DNA from: Desmodus rotundus
Taxonomy: Eukaryota; Chordata; Mammalia; Chiroptera; Phyllostomidae
Direction of reading: 5' to 3'
DNA length: 64,000 nt
Assembly (NCBI RefSeq): GCF_022682495.2
Contig: NC_071389.1
Coordinates: forward strand, 99,613,951-99,677,950
Numbering within the stretch: the stretch's first letter is position 1; every line of letters begins with the position of its first letter. Below, one piece after another: positions 10,952-21,699 of this stretch. The notes beneath the pieces were generated by a model that did no database searches, was not told where the DNA came from, and saw only the letters and a list, made by a program, of their open reading frames with translations. The position numbers and the translations under genes are program-made.

Positions 10952-12676
10952 TGTTTGTGAGGCTCTTCTTGTTGGCCTCTGCTTGTTAAATTGCTTTGTT
11001 CTGACTCCCTGGGTTTATGATATGAACTTCTATGGTAGAATGCCAATGGGATTCGGTGGTGCTGTCTCCTTAGTCTCCTGTGCTCACTGGTCTTGAGCTG
11101 ACGTTTATGTGTTTAACACGGTCTAACTCTAGTCTTTTCAGCACTCCAGGTTTTGTTGTCTCACCTGTGGGAAAAAGAGAAAGGGGGGGAGAAAGAAAAG
11201 AAAAGAAAAAAAAAACAAAAAGAAACACACACACACACACAAAAAAAACAAAACAAAGATGGGAAGGAGGGAAAAAGGAAATAGGAAAGGAGGAAAGGAA
11301 GGAAGGAGGGAAGAAGGAATAAAGAAAGATCGGAGGCAAGATAAGAAGGAATTTTAACAAAAATTAAAACATAGAAATAGATAAAAGAAGGCAGGAAGAA
11401 GACATAAAAATGGTAAAGGATGGGAGGAAGAAGGAATGAAAAAAAAAAAAGAGTGAGGAAGAAGGAATTCAGGGGGAAAGGAAAAAAAAGAAAAAGGAAA
11501 AAAAAAATCTTCTGTTGGCTTTAAACCGGTCAGGTTATTTCTGCTGGTGTCCTGTCTGTGCAACGGGAGGGGGTGGTTGGAAGGATTGGTTTCACTTTTC
11601 TCCCTTCCTGGGTCACACTCTTCGCTGTTTTGTAGGTGTGGTCCCTGGCAGTCAATCAGGCCGTTGATCAGCCAATCCAGCAGCTTTGTTCTTGGGACTC
11701 TCGAGTGGCCGCTCCAGCGGCTTTGGCTTGGGACGCGTGCGCTTGCAGCAGGGGAATCCAGCCGCTTTGGGTTTGTGACGTCATTTGTGCCCTGAGCCTG
11801 CAGCTGGCCTACCAATGGAGCCTCCCGGGCTTGGGACGCTGGCACGCAGGCGGAGGGTTCAGCGCCTTGGGGTTAGGACACTCGCCAGCAGCTTTGTGCT
11901 TGGAAAACGCGCACCCAGCCGGCCCTGCGCTTGGTGAGCGCGCAACCCTCCGAGCCAGAGGCTCTATGCTTGGGGGCCCGATCCAGCTGCCCTGGGCTTG
12001 AGTCTCTCGGGCGGGTGGGCGGGGCCGCCCTGGGACTGAATCACGTGGCACTCAGTTCCGAGGTTTTGGGCCTGTGGGTGGAGCAGCTAGCCTCAGCTCC
12101 AAATGATCTCGGAGGTTTCAGGTGTGGGCGCCCCTCCAGGGTTTCATGTATGGGCCCCGTTCGCTAATCTGCACGCTCGCGCGCGCCGGGACCTCAGGTG
12201 AGCGCGTGACTCTGGTGCTGTTTATCCCCTGCTCACAGTCCAGGGGCGGAGGGGGGAGGGGCGCCAGGGGCCTCGGCTACTACCGAGAGTTCTCTAACTA
12301 GCCCGTGAGTGTCTCTATTTTCTTTTTCTTTTTGAGAAATTCCTCCTTTTCAAGCTCCCCTGGTCCAATCAAGCACCTGGCTGCTCACAGCGCAGCCTGG
12401 CCCTCTCCCAAGACTCCTGCAGCAGCCCCTGCGCCAGGGCTGGCACTTCTGCTGCCCTTGTACCGCGCGTTCCCGGGTCCCGGGGACCTTATTGTCCTTG
12501 AGCACTCTTCTTACCTTCAGATCTTTCAATGTCCTCCATCTTTGGTCTCTGATCTTCGTATATGCTGGAATACTGTTGGCTGTTCGTTCTGCTCCTCAGA
12601 TCAGCTAGGTATTTCCCTGGCGTTGAGGGGAAGTGGATTCCGCTCCCACCTATGTTGCCGTCATCTTCCCCTCCTC
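10952..12676 (-). promoter_or_regulatory. L1 5' UTR with CpG-rich promoter-like core
   Basis: This is a 1.7-kb 5' UTR upstream (in sense) of ORF1. About 11690-12300 is rich in G+C and CpG (many GCGC, CGCG and CGGG), unlike the surrounding AT-rich DNA, and is the likely internal promoter. A polypyrimidine stretch in sense (11168-11510) is followed by CCCACAG|GTGAGA. The promoter role is inferred from L1 biology, not shown by the sequence. Confidence 0.7.
11556..12514 (-). other. Candidate intron in L1 5' UTR (GT-AG, 959 nt)
   Basis: In sense, the donor AAG|GTAAGAAGAG starts at 12514 and the acceptor GCACAG| ends at 11556. Exactly this segment is missing from the sister L1 at 28757-34490, where the two sides are joined at 34337/34338. 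The CpG-rich core lies inside the intron. Splicing is inferred by comparing two copies. Confidence 0.7.
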
Positions 12677-12688
12677 AATAAAATCTTT
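12677..12688. repeat. TSD of L1 5900-12676, right copy
   Basis: AATAAAATCTTT, followed at once by the resumed old L1 sequence. Confidence 0.85.
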
Positions 12689-12839
12689 AATTTGCATCTT
12701 TCTGGTGATTAGTAACGCTGAGCATCTTTTCATATGTCTATTTGCCATCTGTTTGTCCTTATTAGAGAAGTGTCTAATGCCCATTTTTAATTAGGTTGTT
12801 TGTTGGTATGGAGTTATATAAGTTCTTTATATATTTCAG

Positions 12840-12885
12840 TAAGTAATCCATTATCATATATATACATGTATATATATATATATTT
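12840..12885. repeat. (AT)-rich simple repeat in old L1
   Basis: Alternating TATATA/CATGTA stretch of about 45 bp within ORF2-derived sequence. Confidence 0.7.
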
Positions 12886-14858
12886 ATATCATTGGTGAGT
12901 ATGGTCTCACATTCAGTGGGTTGTCTTTTCATTTTGTTTATAGTTTCTTCTGCTGTGCAAAAGCTTTTTAGTTTGGCGTAGTCCCATTTGTTTATTTTTC
13001 CTTTGTTTCTCTTGCTTGAGGAGATATAGTCACAAAAATATTACTCTACTACTACAGATGTCAGAGATTTTACTTATGTTTTTTTCTAGGATTTTTACGG
13101 TTTCATGACTTACATTTTATTCTTTTATCAATTTTGGGTTTATTCTTGTATCTGGTATAAGTTGGTGGTCTAGTTTTATTTATTATTTTGCATTACTTTT
13201 CCAAATTTCCCAACACTATTTATTGAAGAGACTGTTCTTACCTCATTTTATATTCTTGCCTCCTTTGTCAAATATTAATTAACTATAAAGGTGTGGGTTT
13301 ATTTCTAGGCTCTCTGTTCTGATCCTGACATGCCTGTACCTATGCCAGGGCCAGGCTGATTTGATCACAATAGCCTTGTATTATATTTTGATATCAGGTA
13401 GTATAATACTTCCAGCTTTATTTTTCCAAAGATTGCAGAGGCTATTCACTGTCTTTTTCAGTTTCCTATAAATTTTTGGAATATTCCTAGATCCATGATA
13501 ATAGGAATCATGTTGAGTCTATAGACTGCTTTGGGTACTATGGTCGTTTTAAAGATGTTAATTGTTTCTATCCATGAACACAGTGTGTGCTTCACTTAAT
13601 TGTGTCTTCCTCAGTTTCTTTTTTGATATCTTATAATATCTTAAAGGTCTTAAAAAGACCTTTGTGTACAGGTCTTTTTACCTCCTTGGTTAATTTACTC
13701 CTAGGTACCTTAATTTCTGCTACAATAGTGCATGGGGTTGTTTTATTAAGTTCCCTTTCTGATAGTACATTATTGGTCACTGTTTTCTAAATATTTATTT
13801 TGTATTCTGCTACTTTACCAAATTTATTAGTTCTGGTAGTTTTCTTTTGGTGTAATCTGTAAGATTTTTCTATCTACAGTATCTTGTCATTTGTGAATAA
13901 TGCCAGTTTTACTTCCTCTTTTCCAATTAGGATACCTTTTATTTCTTCTTTTTGTCTAATTGTTGTGGCTAGAACTTCCAGTATTATGTTAATAAGGGTG
14001 GTGAAAGCAGACATTTCTATTTTGTTCCCAATCTTGGGGGAAATGCTTTAACTTTTTGCTCATTGAGTATGATTTTGTCTGCAGTTTTGTCATATGTGGT
14101 CTTTGTTATGTTGAGGTATGATCCCTCTATTTTCACTTTTTTGAGAATTTTTATCATAAATGAGTTCTAGATTTTTAACAATTGCTTTTTCTGCATCTAT
14201 TGATATGGTCATGTGATTTTTTAATCTCTCATTTTGTTTATGTGGTGTATCATATTTTTTGATTTTCATATATTGTACCAACCTTGCATCCTCAGAATGA
14301 ATCCCACTTGAACATTGTGTATAATCTTTTCAATGTATTGCTGGATCCAGTTTGCTAATATTTTGTTTAGAGTTTTAGTATCTATATTCACCAGAAATAT
14401 TGGCATATATATTTTTTCTTTGTAGTGTATTTATCTTTTGTTGGAATGTGGATAACACTGGTTTCATAAAATGAGCTTGGGAGTTTTTCCTCTTCTTGGA
14501 TTCTTTGGGAAAGTTTGAGAAAGATGTTAGTTCTTCTTTGAATGTTTGGTAAAATTTGTCTGTGAAGCCATCTCTGATCTTAGACTTTTTTGTTGTTGTT
14601 GTTGGGAGGCTTTTGATAAATGCTTTGATTTCATTCGCTGTAATTGGTTTATTCAGATTTCCTGATTCATCTTGATTCAGTTTTGGAAGATTTTATGTTT
14701 CTATGAATTTATTTATTTTGCCCAGTTTTCCAATTTGTTGGCACAAGTTGTTCATAGTATTTCCTTACAATCTTTTGTATTTCTGTGGTTCAGTTGTTAC
14801 TTCTCCTCTTTCATTTCTGATTTTATTTGTTTATGTCCTTTCTCTTCTATTCTTGATG

Positions 14859-15444
14859 TGTCCAGATGATGCAGATTCTGTCCTTCAGAGTCCGTATGTT
14901 GTGGATGCAATGAACAAATTCACACAGACTACAGAAGTCCTGTGGAGAAAAGGGAATGGCATGGCCACTCTCTGAGAGGCCCTTGACCCTTGCCTTGCAG
15001 GCTTTTATTGGCTTTCTAATAGCGTACATCAAAGGAGGTTCTCATTCATTATGCTCAGGTTTGCTTTAGGTGATTACCTTTTTTCAGATAACAAAGGAAA
15101 GGATGTTACTGATTACTACTTACAGACTAACAAGGAAAAAATGTTGCAAATGCAAGGGAACAATAAGAGTGATTGGTCTGGTTACACTCCATCCTTGGGA
15201 GAATTAGCACAAGACTTTAGGAAGTTACTTTAAAGATATGCAGTACGCATTTGCTGCCTCAACTCAGGGTGAGGGGGTTTTAGCAAAAGCAAGCATCAAA
15301 GCAGCCTGGGTATAATGCAGGCCTGGTTTTCCCACAGGAAAGCTGATCCATGGGTTTGGCTCCTGTGGCCGACACACACCTATCGGTTTTCTGAAAGGGG
15401 TGAGCCACATTTACCATTCGACGTGGAGAGGTTCCCTATATCCA
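14859..15444 (-). mobile_element. Solo LTR-like insertion in old L1
   Basis: A 586-bp block interrupts the old L1 ORF2 region. It starts TG and ends CA on either strand. On the minus strand it has a polyadenylation signal (CCAATAAAAGCCTGC) about two thirds along, as LTRs do, with no internal retroviral genes. Old L1 sequence ends at 14858 (CTTGATG) and resumes at 15445 (GATAAAC), giving a possible short duplication GATG/GATA. It is probably an endogenous retrovirus solo LTR; the family is not identified. Confidence 0.68.
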
Positions 15445-15516
15445 GATAAACATTTTTCAATTTTTAAAAATCCTTTAAAAGAACCAGTGCCTAATTTTAT
15501 TGATCTATTGTAATTT

Positions 15517-16508
15517 TTTAAACAATTTTTATTGTTATTCAATTACAGTTGTATGCCTTTTCTCCCCATCCCTCCACCCCACCCCAGGTGAACCCACCTC
15601 CCTCCCCCACCTCCACCATCCCCCTTGGTTTTGTCCATGTGTCCTTTATAGTAGTTCCTGTAATCCCCTCTTCCCACTGTCCCCGCCCCCCCCTCCCCCC
15701 GCCCTGGCTATTGTTAGATTGTTCTTAACTTCAATGTCTGTGGTTATATTTTGTTTGCTTTTTTCTTCTGTTGATTATGTTCCAGTTAAAGGTGAGATCA
15801 TATGGTATTTGTCCCTCACCGCCTGGCTTATTTCACTTAGCATAATGCTCTCCAGTTTCATCCATGCTGTTGCAAAGGGTATAAGCTTATTCTTTCTCTC
15901 TGCTGCATAGAATTCCATTGTGTAAATGTACCTTAGTTTTTGGATCCACTCTTTTGTTGATGGGCACTTAGGTTGCTTCCAGTACTTGGCTATTGTAAAT
16001 TGTGCTGCTATGAACATTAGGGTGCATAGGTTCTTTTGGATTGGTGTTTCAGGGTTCTTAGGGTATAATCCCAGCAGTGGAATTGCTGGGTCAAAGGGCA
16101 GTTCCATTTTTAGTTTTCTGAGGAAATTCCATATTGTTTTCCACAGTGGCCTCACCAGTCTGCATTCCCACCAACAGTGCACGAGGGTTCCCTTTTCTCC
16201 ACATCCTCTCCAACATTTGTTTGTGGATTTGTTTATGTTGGCCACTCTGACTGGTGTGAGATGATACCTCATTGTGGTTTTAATTTGCATCTCTCTGATG
16301 GCTAGTGATGCTGAGCATCTTCTCATATGTCTCTGGGCCCTCTGTATGTCTTCCTTGGAGAAGTGTCTGTTCAAGTCCTTTGCCCATTTTTTAATTGGGT
16401 TGTTTGTCTCCCTGGAGTGGAGTTGTGTGAGTTCTTTATATATTTTGGAGATCAGGCCCTTGTCTGAGGTATCATTGGCAAATATGTTTTCCCATACTGT
16501 TGGTTCTC
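15517..16508 (-). mobile_element. 5'-truncated young L1 with 17-bp TSD
   Basis: A minus-strand L1 of 992 bp: A/T tail, 3' UTR and the last ~720 bp of ORF2. It is flanked by the perfect 17-bp TSD starting TTGATCTATTG at 15500-15516 and 16509-16525. The ORF2 piece 15775-16374 is 199 codons open through the C-terminal Cys/Trp motif to HMISPLTGT, so it is a fairly recent insertion. The 5' end lies in the ...[11 protein letters not shown] region of ORF2. Confidence 0.95.
15775..16508 (-). pseudogene. ORF2 C-terminal fragment of truncated L1
   Basis: The open part 16374-15775 encodes the ORF2 C-terminal domain with [18 protein letters not shown] and no stop until the normal end. Without the endonuclease and RT domains it has no predicted activity. 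It is a useful unbroken reference for this part of ORF2. Confidence 0.9.
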
Positions 16509-17443
16509 TTGATCTATTGTAATTTCTCTGTGATCTTTATTTTCACTCTACCTTTTTTATTCCTTTCTTTCTATTCATGCTGGGCTTTGTTTGTTCTTTT
16601 TATAGTTCCTTAGGTGTAGTATTACATTGTTGTTTATTTGTTTGTGTGTTTGTTTTGATATTTTTCTTTCTTGAGGTGGACCTGTAATGCTATGAATTTC
16701 CATCTCAGGACTGCTTTTGCTATGTCCCATAGATTTGGGGAGATTGTGTCTTCATTTTCATTCATCTTCAGGCATTTTTTATTTCTTCCTTGATCTTCTT
16801 GTTAGCCCATTAATTGTTTAATAACATGCTATTTAGGCTCCATGTGTTTGAGTGCTTTCCAGTTTTTTTCTTGTGATTGATTTTAATTTCATAACATTAT
16901 GTTAAGAGAATATGTTTGATATGATTCCAATCTTCTTAAATTTATTGAGACTTTTTTGTGTCCTAATATGTGGTCTACCCTAGAAAATATTCTATGTGTG
17001 CTTGAAAAGAATGTATATTCTATTGGTTTGGGGCAAAATAATCTAATGATATCAGTTAAAACTATCTGATCTTGTGTGTCATTTAAGGCTCTTGTTTCTT
17101 TGTTTATTTTCTGTCTGGATGATCTATCCATTGATGTCAGTGAGGTGTTAAAATACCCTATTATGACTGTATTATTGTTGATCTCTTCCTTTGTCCGTCA
17201 AGATTTGTCTTGCAATTTTAGGTGCACCTATATTGGGTACATAAATGTTAACAAGGGTTAAATCCCCTTGTTGACTTGCTCTCTGTTTCATTACATACTA
17301 TCATTGTTTGCTTTGGCTTTAGCCTTTTGTTTTTTGAAGTCTACATTACCTCCTATAAAAGTATTGCTACCCGAGCTTATTTTAGGTGACCATTTGCATA
17401 GAATTTTTTCCATCTCTTCACTTCCAGTCTGCATATATCTTTT

Positions 17444-17658
17444 TCATGGTTATGTTTTTATTAAATTTTAAAGAGAGAGGAAGGGAAAAAGAGAAAGAAA
17501 CATTGATGTGAGAGAGAAACATAAATCATACCCCTCTAGTGCAAACCCTGGTCAAGGATTGAACCTGCAATTTACACATGTGCCCTATTCTGGGTTCAAA
17601 TTCTCAAACTTTGATGCATACGGTGATGCTCCAATCAACTTAGTCACCCAGGCAGGGC
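17444..17658 (-). mobile_element. VES SINE in old L1
   Basis: The minus-strand SINE starts GCCCTGCCTGGGTGACTAAGTTG and ends in a CT-rich stretch and poly(A)-like tail. It is flanked by an 18-bp imperfect TSD (AGTCTGCATATATCTTTT at 17426-17443, AGTCTGAGTACATCTTTT at 17659-17676). It is more diverged than the copy at 43908. Confidence 0.82.
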
Positions 17659-18172
17659 AGTCTGAGTACATCTTTTGTTCTAAAGTGTCTGTCTTTGGGT
17701 AATGTATATGTGGGTCATATTTTCTTTTATTTTTTAAAATTATTTTATTGTTATTCAATTACAGTTGTCTGTACTTTTCCCCCACCCCTCCACCCCACCC
17801 CAGCCAAACCCACATCCATCCCCTACCTCCACCCTCCCCCTTGGTTTTGTCCATGTGTCCTTTATAGTAGTTCCTGAAAAACCTTCTCCCCACTATCCCT
17901 TCCTCCCTCCCCTCTGGCTATTGTTAGATTGTTCTTAACTTCAATGTCTCTGGTTATATTTTGTTTGCTTTTTTCTTTTGTTGATTATGTTCCAGTTAAT
18001 GGTGAGATCATATGGTACTTGTCCCTCACCACCTGGCTTATTTCACTTAGCATAATGCTCTCCAGTTCCATCCATGCTGTTGCAAAGGGTATAAGCTTAT
18101 TCTTTCTCTCTGCTGCATAGAATTCCATTGTGTAAATATATCATAGTTTTTGGATCCACTCATTTGTTGATG

Positions 18173-19001
18173 TCCTTCGTCTTGATTGAGAGCCTTGCTG
18201 GGTAAAGTAGTCTTGCTTGCAGACCTCTGGATCTCATTACCTGGAATATTTTTTGCCATTTTCTTCTGGCTTGGAGTGTTTCCATTGAGAAGTAAGCTGC
18301 TAACCTTACTGGGGCTCCCTTGTATGTTACTTCCGGTTTCTCCCTTACCACCTTTAAGATTCTTTGTTTGTCTTGGATTTTGCCATTTTAGTTATGATGT
18401 GTCTTGCAGTGGGCCTCTTTGGATTCCTCTTGATTGGGAGTCTGTGTGATTCCTGGATTTGTGTGACTTTTTCTCTCATCAAATTAGGGAAATTTTCCAT
18501 CATTACTTTTTCAAACAGGTTTTCTATCCCTTGATCTTCCTCTTCTCCTTCTGGTATCCCTATTATACGGATATTATTATGTTTCATGTTGTCCTCCATT
18601 TCCCTTAACCCCTCTTCATTCTTTCGGAGCCTATTTTCCTTTTCTTGCTCTTTCTCGGTGTTTTTTTCTACCTTGTCCTCCAGTTCGCTGATCCAACCAT
18701 CTGCTTCATTGAACCCACTTTTTGTCCCTTCAAATTAGAACCCTACAATTTAGAAATTGTATTCTTCATCTCCTCTTGGCCCTTGTTGATAGTTTCTATT
18801 CCCTTTTTCAGGTTGATATAGTTTGCAGCAAGTTCATTGTAATTTCCCTGTAGCTTTTGGTAATTCTGTGTGAGCTCATTAAGCTTCCTTATAACAAATA
18901 CTTTGAACTCAATATCTGATTGTTGACTTGCCTCTTTTTCATTTAGCATTATTTCTGAGACTTCCTCCTTTCATTTGGGGATTGTTTCTTTGTCTTCCCA
19001 T
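18173..19001 (-). pseudogene. L1 ORF1 remnant in deleted L1
   Basis: It starts at ATG 19001 (in sense, after CACAAACA) and reads through coiled-coil and RRM-like regions in three pieces: 18949-18743, 18599-18354 and 18351-18160. IRIIGIPEGEEEDQGIENLF identifies it. Several frameshifts and stops occur, and the C-terminus is replaced at the deletion junction by ORF2-derived sequence in another frame. Confidence 0.85.
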
Positions 19002-21542
19002 TGTTTGTGAGACTCTTTCTGTTAAGTTCTGCTTCTTAAGTTGCTCTGTTCTGAGCCCCTGGGTTTATGGTGTAAACTTCTGTGGTATAATACCTGTGAG
19101 ATTCAGTGGTACAGTCTCCTTGATCTCCCGATCTTACTCATCTTTGGTTGTGGTTTATGTTAGCTCTGTGTATGTCTTTGGTTTTTGGTTCTTGTTGGGT
19201 CTTTCTTTGGTGGGTCTTTCCCACCAGCTGGTTATATGAGGGTAATTCTGTCCCCCACGTCTTGTTTTCTATTGTGCAGGTGTGGGCAGACTCCACCTGG
19301 AGTCTTCAAATTGGTTCTTCCCTGTGTACAAGGTTTTGAGATTTTTCTCTTGCTCTTGTTCAGTTGTTTGTTCTTAGTAATTCCTCCACTATTTAGTTGT
19401 ATTTCTGGATAGGTCTTGGGTTGAGTTAGTGTGCCTTCCACTCCCTCCTTCACCTTCTTCTGTTCTTAGCTGTTGGTGGTTCCTTTGTTGGTGTGTTTCC
19501 TCTTCCAGGAGGTATCCTGGTGTTCGCAGCTTCTACCTACTCTTTCTTATGATAGGTTGTAGGGGGAAGGTGAAATGGTTTAACACAGCAGGAGTGTATT
19601 ATATGACATTTAAAGTACCAGCCCTTAGAGAAGAGATGGGAGATCCTTTGGATATATATACTGTTGATCGTGATAATTCACCCACCTAGCCACTTTTTAG
19701 AAAGGTTGGAAGAAGATAAGACTCTTGTTGTGGGGGGGAAGGATAGTGAGTTGTATCTAGAAAGCTGTGAGCTTGTGGGAAGTCAGATTATGAGGTAAAG
19801 TGAGAGTGAAGGGTAGAAAATAGGTGTAATGTATGAGAGAATAGAGTTAACCACACCAGTAATAAAGTTCAGGAAACAGTGAAGTGGGCTGAGATCTGGG
19901 AGGGGTTCTGCGTAGTATTTACAGATGTATGGAACAGCTGTTATTTACGATCGTAATGGAGCAACAATCATATGACAGAATCTATGTGGTCTGGATCACT
20001 AGAATATGGAGTATAGGTCCTAGAGCAGTGCACTAATGGAACACAAGTGAAGTGAAAGACAGTTAATTAACAACACACTGTGAAAGAGAGAACAAGGGGA
20101 AACCAATCAAACCATGCAAATTAACCAGTCAAGGGAAGAAGACTAAACAGAAAGAAGAGAGATACAAAAACACTAATAAAATTAATGATGTATGAATAAT
20201 GAAGAAAAAATAATAATACCAATATACAATAACTGGCACATTCTCTCCAGTAGCAAAGTGAAATTTGTTTCACTGTCTCAGCTGTTGGGATGCCCCCTCT
20301 TTGGGTCCAACTCTGGTGTTTTCACAGTTCCAGGTTTTATTATCTCACTTGTGGAGATTTAAAAAAAAATGGACAATAGGTAGAAGAGATATGAAGGGAG
20401 AGAAAGAATGAGTAGAACAAGAAAGAAGGAAAGAGAGGAAGAAGGTGTTAAAAGAAAGAAAAAAAAATAAAGAATTACTTAAAAAAGAAAAAACAAGCCT
20501 GTTGGCTTTAAAGTGGCTAAGCCAGTTGTGCTGGTCTTTTTGCTGCAGCCAACTCAGGAGGCCTAGGCCAGTTCTTCTCTGTCTCAACCAGCACTTGGGC
20601 AGCCTCCCCCCCCAGCTCTCCAGTGGACCACAGACCCACAGGTTTAGGCACTCCCCCTCCTCTGGGCTATGGGTGTGCATGTGGCTGGGGTGGGGGCTTC
20701 TGTGATGCACACACTCCCTGGTTGGTGGCTGTGGTCTCAGTTCTCTCCGAGGTGTGTACACTCCCTGGTTAGTGCCTGTTGTCTCAGGTCTCTCCCAGGT
20801 GAGCACTGTCCACGTGGTCTCAGGCCCCCCCAAGGTGTGCAATCTCCCCATGGTGCTTTGGATTTGGGCTTGATACCCCCCACAGCCCGTGGGAGCGCTG
20901 GTTGGCCAGGTGGAGAGGAGACTGAAGCTGTTGCTGGAGGAGAATTCCCCAAAGTGTCCCCGAGGGTCTTTTTCTTTTTGAGAAAATCCTCCTGCTCAAT
21001 CCTGCTGCTCCATACAAGGAAGGGCCTGTCCTCTCACACTGCCCACCTCTCCAGCTAGACCAGGGACTGCCTAGATCAGGGCCCCACCCAACCCAACTCT
21101 CAACTTTCCCCAGCCAGTGCCCACAGTCTCCGTGTGTCCTTATTTTGTTCTTATTTTGTCCTCCAATTTGTCCTTATTCCCCCTCCCTGCAACTTAAAGC
21201 AACCAGGTCTCTCTTGGTGCTGCTTAAGCCTTGTTTGGCAGGGGAGGGAGCCATTAACTCGGCTCTCTCCCAGGGGTCCAGCGGCAGGCCCAGCAGGTGC
21301 GGGCCTGGGGCTGCAGTCACCCTGGTCCCCTCGCTGGTCCCAGGGATGTTTTTGTCCTGAAGCAATCCCCTTACTGTCTGTTTTTTTTAGTGTCCTCTAT
21401 ACTTTTTGGTCTCCTATCTTCATAAACGCTGGGGTACTGTTGGCTGTTTGCTTTGTTCCTCAGTAGATTGGTCAGGTGTTTCACCCATGTGCAGGGGGAA
21501 GTGGACTCTGCTCCCACATATCTCATCGCCATCTTTCCTCTG
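19002..21542 (-). promoter_or_regulatory. Long-type L1 5' UTR
   Basis: Its proximal and distal ends match the 1.7-kb 5' UTR at 10952-12676, but about 19130-20270 is extra. This extra block is shared with the L1 that runs off the right end. It contains an A-rich sense polypyrimidine/polypurine stretch near 20350-20490 and a GC-rich part at 20570-21350. Promoter activity is inferred from position. Confidence 0.6.
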
Positions 21543-21699
21543 GGGTCATATTTTCTTACCCATTTAACTAGCTACCCTGTATTTTTGACTGGAGAATTTA
21601 ACCCTTTTACATTTAAAGTTATTATTGATAGGTACTTATTTATTGCCATTTCATTCTTTATATGTATGTTCCTCTCTCTATTTCATTTTTTTCTTCTTA

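Larger units (their letters stand above)
5900..12676 (-). mobile_element. Full-length young L1 with TSD
   Basis: A complete minus-strand L1 of about 6.8 kb: 3' tail and 3' UTR 5900-6152, ORF2 6153-9973, ORF1 10020-10951 and 5' UTR 10952-12676. It is flanked by the perfect 12-bp TSD AATAAAATCTTT at 5888-5899 and 12677-12688, which lies in the tail of the VES SINE. It is the best preserved full-length L1 in the window; only a few indels break each ORF. The 5' end begins, in sense, near GAGGGGAAGATGACGGC. Confidence 0.95.
5192..17400 (-). pseudogene. ORF2 remnant of the old nested L1
   Basis: From 5192 leftover coding pieces such as MEYLETARMDLEIIML match the C-terminal end of L1 ORF2. The piece at 5445-5834 holds [18 protein letters not shown], the C-terminal Cys/Trp-rich motif, before running into the VES SINE. 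RT-domain sequence runs from 12689 to 14858, with stops throughout. Endonuclease-domain sequence lies at 16526-17400, including 16889-17131 with YTFFSSTHRIFSRVDHILGH. The span is discontinuous: 5685-12688, 14859-15444 and 15517-16508 are later insertions. It is not functional. Confidence 0.8.
17727..21542 (-). mobile_element. Internally deleted L1 keeping 5' UTR and most of ORF1
   Basis: A minus-strand L1 bounded by the perfect 15-bp TSD GGGTCATATTTTCTT at 17712-17726 and 21543-21557. The 3' UTR and last part of ORF2 (17727-18172) join abruptly to ORF1 at 18172/18173. About 3.7 kb is absent: the last ~30 codons of ORF1 and nearly all of ORF2. The junction is not GT-AG. The 5' UTR (19002-21542) is about 2.5 kb, longer than in the L1 at 5900, and carries an extra ~1.1-kb block that is also seen at 61227-62110. 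Confidence 0.9.

Noticed and set aside
11636..12001. 121-codon plus-strand frame antisense to the L1 5' UTR, considered as an ORF0-like gene
   Set aside because: It has low-complexity, GC-driven composition. The matching region of the L1 at 45560 does not keep a homologous antisense frame, so conservation does not support it.
18172..18173. Deletion join in the L1 at 17727 considered as a splice event
   Set aside because: The sequence equivalent to the missing segment does not start with GT or end with AG in the sister copies.
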